From NCBI GenBank assembly GCA_002413835.1, contig DHXU01000010.1, positions 1 through 10,588 of the forward strand: 10,588 bases of DNA. The letters run 5' to 3'. The notes beneath the pieces were generated by a model that saw only the letters and a program-made list of their open reading frames with translations, had not been told where the DNA came from and ran no database searches. The DNA comes from Candidatus Saccharibacteria bacterium UBA5148 (lineage in GTDB: Bacteria; Patescibacteriota; Saccharimonadia; Saccharimonadales; UBA4665). Positions 6,190-10,588 of this stretch are shown here, piece by piece; positions within the stretch are counted from its first letter, which is position 1, and every line of letters begins with the position of its first letter. Position numbers and translations under genes: made by a program.

Positions 6190-6215
6190 AAAAAACCTAC
6201 TATTGAAGTAGGTTT
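6190..6215 (-). terminator. Terminator-like hairpin in the secE-nusG leader
   Basis: Perfect 9-bp stem AAACCTACT (6193-6201) / AGTAGGTTT (6207-6215) with a 5-nt loop. On the minus strand it is followed by a run of six T (6195-6190, partly within the stem); on the plus strand the tail is TTTCTTTG, weaker. No gene ends upstream on the minus strand, so it lies in the secE leader, between two promoter candidates. It may be an attenuator or a remnant terminator of a gene that once preceded secE. Confidence 0.7.
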
Positions 6216-6232
6216 CTTTGCGACTTATGTCA

Positions 6233-6261
6233 AGCATACGCTATGTTCTGTATCTGGTCAA
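6233..6261 (-). promoter_or_regulatory. Candidate distal promoter P1 of secE-nusG
   Basis: Minus strand TTGACC (6261-6256, 5/6), 17-nt spacer, TATGCT (6238-6233, 4/6). Predicted start near 6226, about 11 nt before the hairpin. Confidence 0.5.
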
Positions 6262-6283
6262 GCTAACTATAAGGGATGTCTAG

Positions 6284-6292
6284 TGATATAGT
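6284..6292 (+). promoter_or_regulatory. Extended -10 box implying a leaderless glycosyltransferase mRNA
   Basis: TGA TATAGT, then 6 nt (TAAACT), then ATG at 6299. No Shine-Dalgarno and no good -35. Transcription would start on or beside the ATG. Confidence 0.5.
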
Positions 6293-6298
6293 TAAACT

Positions 6299-7804
6299 AT
6301 GACGCTTGTGCTTTTATTTTTTGTTATCTCAGCCGTTTTCGAGATCATCGCACCACAATTACCCCAAGCGTATGTGCTACGACGCAGTCTGGCCGTCTCG
6401 ACGGCGGTCGGATTGCTGCTCGCTGCCACCATATATATCTGCGTCGCCAGGCTGAACATATTTAGCGGCCTGGTATGCCTGCTCAGTCTGTACCGAGTTA
6501 TCAACCTGTTACGTATCTACAAGGGTCGGATGCATCACGACTATCTACGGCGGACAAGCTTGAAAACGACCTGCTGGCTGGCCGGAGCCCAGGTAGAGAT
6601 ATATCTGCTGCGGAATGTCTGGGACAAACTGGCGCCAGCACCATGGGCTATCTGGACGGTCCTTATCGTAGTCCAGACTGCAGTCGCGGCCTGGATGCTG
6701 TATACCGTGCACCGGCACATCCGCCACGCATCGGCTGCGCCGAATATCAAAGCCTACAGTACTGGCGAGCTTCCGACCATCACCGTCGCCATCGCCGCCC
6801 GCAACCAGACTGATAGTCTGATGGCCGGTATCGAGTCCCTGCTGGCCAGCGATTATCCCAAATTGGAAATATTGGTGTTGGATGATTGTTCACAGACCCG
6901 GCGGACGCCTGAAATAATTCGTGGCTTCGCGCACCAGGGCGTGCGTTTCATACCCGGCGATGAACCGGGTCCGACATGGTTGGCTCGTAATCAGGCCTAT
7001 GACACGCTGGCCCGGGCTGCCAGCGGTGAATATCTACTATTCTGCAGCACGGCACTGCGCCTGGAACCAGAAAGCATCAGAAAGTTGATCAGTTATGCCT
7101 TGTACAGTGATAAGGCTATGCTGAGCGTCATGCCTAGCTCGGTTGTCACGGGGGGCCGATTTCCACTCATCGAAACAATTCGTGCCGCCTGGGAGCTTAT
7201 GCCGCCGCGGCGCTGGCTCGGGCGGCCGCCTGTGTCCAGTGCCTGCTGGCTGATCCGGGCGTCAGCCCTACATAAGGCTGGCGGATTTGCAGCGGTCAGC
7301 CGAATGGTAACACCGGAAGCCTATTTTGCTAGGAAACTGACCGTTCATGACAGATATAGCTTCGCACCGGGCGGTACTTATTACGGTGTCCGCGCCGAAG
7401 CAGATGCCGCCGCTGGGCGGAGTAAAATCGTCCGGACTAGTTACCCGTCACTGCACCGGAGACCTGAGATGGTGGCTCTGACCGCCGCCGGCTATCTGGT
7501 GTTCGGTGTACTCCCCTTCATACAATTACTGCTCGGACTGATCGGCCACGGGTTATGGCTTGTATCATTATTTTCGCTGCCAGTTGTGACGGTATTGTTG
7601 CTGGCCTATCGCCACGTGCTGCAGCTGAGCTGCGGACAGGCACCAGTCAGGTTCGTCGGTACATTTCCAGCGGTCGTGGCAACAGCTATCGCCCTGCAGC
7701 ACTACTCGATGTACAAGTATGAATTTTCCGAAGTCCTATGGAAAGACCGCAATATCTGTCTGCCGGTCATGTACGTTGTGCCGCAGATGCCTGACCCTTC
7801 TTAG
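6299..7804 (+). CDS. Membrane-anchored GT2-like glycosyltransferase, atypical catalytic site
   Basis: 501 aa. Layout: hydrophobic N-terminal third with about four membrane segments (1-19, 31-50, 53-72, 116-136); a GT-A-like domain from about 160 (TVAIAARNQTDS at 162-173, then KLEILVLDDCSQT at 188-200); C-terminal membrane segments (about 392-412, 415-437 and possibly 454-467) and a final SEVLWKDRNICLP resembling the W-K-x-R tail of membrane GT2 enzymes. The fold, the DD pair (195-196) and SGEYLLF (242-248) fit family 2 transferases that move sugars onto lipid or polysaccharide acceptors. Unusual: where the metal-binding DxD should follow LLF the sequence is CSTALRLEPE, with no Asp, and the R/QxxRW motif is not seen; the ED motif may be reduced to PEAYFARKL (339-347). 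It may be catalytically altered or inactive. Monocistronic with a leaderless-type start; converges on the histidine kinase gene. Ends TAG. Confidence 0.75.
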   Translation: MTLVLLFFVISAVFEIIAPQLPQAYVLRRSLAVSTAVGLLLAATIYICVARLNIFSGLVCLLSLYRVINLLRIYKGRMHHDYLRRTSLKTTCWLAGAQVEIYLLRNVWDKLAPAPWAIWTVLIVVQTAVAAWMLYTVHRHIRHASAAPNIKAYSTGELPTITVAIAARNQTDSLMAGIESLLASDYPKLEILVLDDCSQTRRTPEIIRGFAHQGVRFIPGDEPGPTWLARNQAYDTLARAASGEYLLFCSTALRLEPESIRKLISYALYSDKAMLSVMPSSVVTGGRFPLIETIRAAWELMPPRRWLGRPPVSSACWLIRASALHKAGGFAAVSRMVTPEAYFARKLTVHDRYSFAPGGTYYGVRAEADAAAGRSKIVRTSYPSLHRRPEMVALTAAGYLVFGVLPFIQLLLGLIGHGLWLVSLFSLPVVTVLLLAYRHVLQLSCGQAPVRFVGTFPAVVATAIALQHYSMYKYEFSEVLWKDRNICLPVMYVVPQMPDPS

Positions 7805-7843
7805 AATCCAGGCTACATCTGTAACTTTGGCAGTTCCAGACGA

Positions 7844-8959
7844 CTACTGGAGGTCAGGGATAAATATGGTGAACTTTGAGCCTATGCCTAGCTGGCTGTG
7901 AGTAACAATTTGGGCGTGGAGCAGCCGGGATAATTTCATAGTCACATAGAGCCCCAGGCCCGTGCCGCTGGTTTTGCGTGTCTCGAAATTCTCAGAGCGG
8001 AAAAATTTGTCATATATCTTTTCCTGATCGCTCTTGCTGATACCGATCCCGGTGTCTTCGATCCAGATACTGACGCCCTTGTCAGCTGGTTTGGCACCGA
8101 GTGAGATGTGACCGTCATTAGTATATTTGATGGCGTTGGTTATAAAGTTCTGCAGGATTTCCTTGACGTACAGCTTGCCGGACATCAGCAGCTCAAGGTC
8201 GGGGCTGAGGCTGGTATGTATTGTGAGGCCTTTGGCTTCGGCTTCAGGGCTGTACATATGAGCTAGTTCAGTCAGCAGATCATGGATATTGATCGATTCT
8301 ATATCGACGGTCAGCTTGCCGTGTTCGGCTCGTGACAGGGTTGATAAATCGTTGATCATGTCTGCCAGGAATAATGTCTGCTGGTGCGCATCTTCCAGGG
8401 CCTTTTTGATCTGTTCGTCGCCGCCGGCTTTGTTGACGATATACTGGGCATTGCTGATATTACCCTCGGCGATGGTGATCGGCGTGCGGAGTTCATGACT
8501 GACAACGCTGATGAATTCGTCGCGCTCTTCTTCGAGTGATTTCTCGTGGCTGATATCGCGCAGGACGATGACATAGCTTTGTGTGCCGGCTTTACCGTAG
8601 CCGAGGTGGACTGGCGCGATGCTCAGATAGAGACTAACTTTGCTGCCATCGACGTAACTGAGCGAGTAGTCGCGGCTGACGAACGCAGTTTTCGTGGCGT
8701 AGACCAGTTCGACGATGTCTATCGGCTGGTTATTGCCATCGAGTAATTTGCAGACATCGCCGAGGGATTTACCTTGCATCGAGCTGTTGAGATCCAGAAT
8801 GTTAAGTGCGGCGCCGTTGTATATGTCGACTTTTGCCCGTTCGTTCACGGCGACAACTCCGTCTACCATACTATTTATCAGGCTCATCAGCCGTTCATGT
8901 TCAAATTGTTCAGGGGTTCCGGCGGGAACTGTAGCGGCAGGAGGGTTGGTCGTTGACAT
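7844..8959 (-). CDS. Soluble PAS-domain sensor histidine kinase
   Basis: 371 aa. Autophosphorylates a His in response to a signal and passes the phosphate to a response regulator; no regulator gene is in the window. Domains: PAS (about 22-137, starting ERLMSLINSMVDGVVAV), a short helix, HisKA with H155 in SHELRTP (154-160), and HATPase_c with N-box NFITNAIKYT (271-280), G1 EDTGIGI (301-307), F-box DKFFRSE (317-323) and G2 SGTGLGL (331-337). No membrane segment or signal peptide, so it senses an internal cue. It starts 7 nt after the metallopeptidase stop without a Shine-Dalgarno; an extended -10 box ends 6 nt before the ATG, so it may have its own leaderless transcript as well as read-through. 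Its 3' end faces the glycosyltransferase gene across 39 nt with no clear terminator. Ends TAG. Confidence 0.93.
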   Translation of the reverse strand: MSTTNPPAATVPAGTPEQFEHERLMSLINSMVDGVVAVNERAKVDIYNGAALNILDLNSSMQGKSLGDVCKLLDGNNQPIDIVELVYATKTAFVSRDYSLSYVDGSKVSLYLSIAPVHLGYGKAGTQSYVIVLRDISHEKSLEEERDEFISVVSHELRTPITIAEGNISNAQYIVNKAGGDEQIKKALEDAHQQTLFLADMINDLSTLSRAEHGKLTVDIESINIHDLLTELAHMYSPEAEAKGLTIHTSLSPDLELLMSGKLYVKEILQNFITNAIKYTNDGHISLGAKPADKGVSIWIEDTGIGISKSDQEKIYDKFFRSENFETRKTSGTGLGLYVTMKLSRLLHAQIVTHSQLGIGSKFTIFIPDLQ

Positions 8960-8965
8960 AGCCGT

Positions 8966-8974
8966 ATTATGCCA
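8966..8974 (-). promoter_or_regulatory. Extended -10 box before the histidine kinase
   Basis: Minus strand TGG CATAAT (8974-8966), then ACGGCT, then ATG 8959. The box overlaps the TAA stop of the upstream gene, so part of the match may be coincidental, but the 6-nt spacing repeats that at 2358 and 6284. Confidence 0.4.
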
Positions 8975-9692
8975 CAGTACGGTTTGTATCGATAGCTTCT
9001 AAAATTGGTTTGTGGGTGCGGATTTGCTTCCTGAGGCTTTTTGCCGCCGGCTCATGACGCAGGAACTCAGCCCAGAAATCCGGACTGTGATTGAGATGCT
9101 CGGTGTGGATCAGCTCATGGATCAGCACATAGTCGATTAGCTGCCAGGGTAGCTGCATCAGGAAAAGATTGAGGACAATGTCCTGGTGGCTGTCACAGCT
9201 GCCCCAACGGCCTTTGAGCTGCTTGACGTTGACGCTATTGTAAGTGAACTCATGTTTGGCGGCCAGCGTTTTGAGACGCTGTGGTAATAAAGCTTCAGCC
9301 TGGCTGCGCAGTGCCCGGATACAGGCCCGGTGAGCGACCTTTTGCACGCCTGGGTGTGTCAGTGCCATGCCGAGAGGCCGGGTTATCCGTATTTCGCCGC
9401 CAGCGATACGCGACGACGGTGCATCAATTGCAGCCGTCAAGAACACCAGATGATGGGCCTTGCCAATGGCCTGACCAGCCTGCAGCGGAGCTGCTGCGGC
9501 CGGTACATTGCTGCGGATCCAGTCGGCCCGCGAGCTGGCAAAGTCAACACCGCTTTGGTAGTGCGACCAGGCGGGTATCGTGACCCGTACTTCCCCGGCG
9601 GCTGTGATACTGATCCGCAGGCTACGGCTGCCACTGCGTTTCGTGACCCGGATGGGGCCGATATCCTCAAGGTCAAAGTATTTGACTGCCAC
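8967..9692 (-). CDS. YgjP-like zinc metallopeptidase (DUF45/WLM type)
   Basis: 241 aa. The family is a predicted cytosolic zinc peptidase related to SprT/WLM proteins; its physiological substrate is not established. Seen: N-terminal beta-rich region (IRVTKRSGSRSLRISI, 14-29), LKGRWGSCDS (159-168) as in the family's conserved WGSC motif, and HELIH (192-196) with H202 in NHSPDFW (201-207) as the likely third zinc ligand; Glu193 would be catalytic. All key residues are intact. Length is typical. The start is GTG 9692, 2 nt after the TAG of the kinase gene (TAG-TC-GTG), indicating coupled translation and a shared operon. The next gene begins 7 nt after its TAA stop. Confidence 0.88.
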   Translation of the reverse strand: MAVKYFDLEDIGPIRVTKRSGSRSLRISITAAGEVRVTIPAWSHYQSGVDFASSRADWIRSNVPAAAAPLQAGQAIGKAHHLVFLTAAIDAPSSRIAGGEIRITRPLGMALTHPGVQKVAHRACIRALRSQAEALLPQRLKTLAAKHEFTYNSVNVKQLKGRWGSCDSHQDIVLNLFLMQLPWQLIDYVLIHELIHTEHLNHSPDFWAEFLRHEPAAKSLRKQIRTHKPILEAIDTNRTVA

Positions 9693-9694
9693 GA

Positions 9695-10381
9695 CTAGCG
9701 GACCATGATGTTGCGGCGGGTCATATCAACCCGGCCGGCAGCGGTGTTCTGGTTCTGATTCGGGATCAGATTCACCAGACCTGGCTTGACGACTTGGGAT
9801 AATGCTTCATCGGAGGAAATCAGGTTCAGTTCATGGAGGCGTTTGACGACGGCACTCATCTGAGTCTTGAAGACATGCTTGCCGCTGACAACGATATAAT
9901 CCTCGGTTGCCTGCGGATTTTGCATCCGGCCGGCAATGGTATCGAAGCTGTGGCGGTCAATGTCGGCGGCGTATTTATCGTCGCTGCGCCGTCGGTCGCG
10001 TTTGGTGGTGCGAGCATAGGAGCTTTCGGCATCAACCTGTAGCCATACCAGCAGTGACTGGGCGTGCGAGCTACGGGCAGTTTCGCGCAGCGCATGGCGC
10101 TGGTTGAAGCGCATAGCGTTGGTGTCATAGATGACGCTGATACCGGCGCTCAGGAATTCGCCGGTCATATAATCCATCAACTGGGTGATGACATCGTTTT
10201 CCTGTTGGTCGTACCGGGGCTCCTCGAACAGTTCAAAACGGATACGGTCATCCTGAACGTGCGCCGCCTGGACATGCTCGCAGAACTGACGGGCAAAATA
10301 CGTCTTTCCTGAACCTGGGTATCCATAGAGTTGGACCAGTAAGGGCTTAATGGGAATAATCTTTGGAAGAGGCTTTAACAT
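9695..10381 (-). CDS. P-loop kinase/ATPase of the AAA_33 / zeta-toxin-like group
   Basis: 228 aa. Walker A GYPGSGKT (20-27) follows a hydrophobic strand; IRFELF (47-52) and YDTNAMRFNQR (85-95) form the acceptor-side and Walker-B-like region (Asp86); a basic lid SYARTTKRDRRRSDD lies at 121-135. This pattern matches small-molecule or nucleic-acid-end kinases such as polynucleotide kinase, gluconate kinase and zeta-type proteins. Substrate unknown. The final 40 residues (about 187-228) are Asn/Gln-rich and probably flexible. No antitoxin-like partner lies upstream, so a toxin role is unlikely. First gene of the kinase-metallopeptidase-histidine kinase run. ATG 10381 has no Shine-Dalgarno; TGG TATAAA ends 12 nt before it, so the leader would be about 5 nt. 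Ends TAG, 2 nt before the next GTG. Confidence 0.75.
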   Translation of the reverse strand: MLKPLPKIIPIKPLLVQLYGYPGSGKTYFARQFCEHVQAAHVQDDRIRFELFEEPRYDQQENDVITQLMDYMTGEFLSAGISVIYDTNAMRFNQRHALRETARSSHAQSLLVWLQVDAESSYARTTKRDRRRSDDKYAADIDRHSFDTIAGRMQNPQATEDYIVVSGKHVFKTQMSAVVKRLHELNLISSDEALSQVVKPGLVNLIPNQNQNTAAGRVDMTRRNIMVR

Positions 10382-10393
10382 GGCTACCTATAG

Positions 10394-10402
10394 TTTATAC
10401 CA
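10394..10402 (-). promoter_or_regulatory. Extended -10 box of the kinase operon
   Basis: Minus strand TGG (10402-10400) TATAAA (10399-10394), 12 nt before the ATG at 10381. No clear -35. Predicts a leader of about 5 nt without a ribosome-binding site. Confidence 0.5.
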
Positions 10403-10432
10403 GATGTGCCAGTGACATAAAAGGTCTGACAG

Positions 10433-10461
10433 ATGACAATTGGTCACTTTTAGATTATTAT
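10433..10461 (+). promoter_or_regulatory. Candidate tRNA-Trp promoter
   Basis: ATGACA (10433-10438, 5/6), 17-nt spacer, TATTAT (10456-10461, 5/6). The start near 10468 would leave about 45 nt before the mature tRNA. That leader includes a 10-bp palindrome CTGCCGGCAG (10489-10498). Confidence 0.6.
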
Positions 10462-10512
10462 TGAGCAGTTAGCCATGGCCGGAAGCGTCTGCCGGCAGCT
10501 AGACACATCCAT

Positions 10513-10588
10513 AGGGGAGTAGCTCAGTTGGTAGAGCACTGGTCTCCAAAACCAGGTGTCGCAGGTTCAAGTCCTGTCTCCCCTGCCA
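10513..10588 (+). tRNA. tRNA-Trp (anticodon CCA)
   Basis: 76 nt with the CCA end encoded. Acceptor AGGGGAG (10513-10519) pairs with CTCCCCT (10578-10584), then discriminator G and CCA. D arm GCTC...GAGC, anticodon stem CTGGT/ACCAG with loop CTCCAAA giving anticodon CCA, and T arm GCAGG-TTCAAGT-CCTGT. All stems pair. The CCA anticodon reads UGG only, so this tRNA does not support UGA-as-Trp recoding. Confidence 0.98.

Noticed and set aside
9695..10381. Zeta toxin of a toxin-antitoxin pair
   Set aside because: No small antitoxin gene adjoins it, and it is coupled to a metallopeptidase gene instead.
10433..10588. Integration site of a mobile element at tRNA-Trp
   Set aside because: The sequence ends at the tRNA 3' end and no integrase or repeat of the tRNA end is present in the window.
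1..10588. CRISPR array, insertion sequence or phage genes
   Set aside because: No regularly spaced repeats, transposase or structural phage proteins were seen.

Overview
The window reads as a compact bacterial chromosome segment with a GC content near 50% by eye. The most likely source is a Patescibacteria/CPR genome, possibly Saccharibacteria. This is inferred from the short intergenic gaps, stop-start gene overlaps, the ribosomal protein L1 with a long charged N-terminal arm, the thymidylate kinases clustered with a dCTP deaminase, and a set of genes that seem to lack 5' leaders. No marker gene proves the assignment. The standard genetic code fits every gene, but none of the 12 complete genes ends in TGA (8 TAG, 4 TAA).

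Layout. Positions 1-1608 (minus) hold a deoxypyrimidine-nucleotide pair: a dCTP deaminase-family gene overlapping by 8 nt a thymidylate kinase whose long C-terminal extension runs off the left edge. Positions 1725-2351 (minus) hold a second thymidylate kinase-like gene with its own apparent leaderless start, just downstream of the terminator of the ribosomal operon. Positions 2447-4144 (minus) hold rplK, a 68-codon unknown gene and rplA. Positions 4379-5032 (plus) hold an unknown protein with a JAMM-like metal-binding motif, inserted head-on inside what is usually one secE-nusG-rplK-rplA block. Positions 5153-6132 (minus) hold secE and nusG, overlapping by 1 nt, behind a leader with two promoter candidates separated by a terminator-like hairpin. 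Positions 6299-7804 (plus) hold a membrane glycosyltransferase-like protein that lacks the usual DxD motif. Positions 7844-10381 (minus) hold a tight three-gene run: a P-loop kinase, a YgjP-like zinc metallopeptidase and a soluble PAS histidine kinase. The window ends with tRNA-Trp(CCA) on the plus strand.

How the genes work together: secE/nusG and rplK/rplA are core export, transcription and translation functions. The tmk and dcd genes supply dTTP precursors. The glycosyltransferase, kinase, metallopeptidase and histidine kinase are accessory or envelope/signalling genes without obvious partners here. A recurrent signal is that housekeeping operon starts carry good Shine-Dalgarno sequences, whereas several single genes have an extended -10 box ending exactly 6 nt before the ATG, implying leaderless mRNAs.
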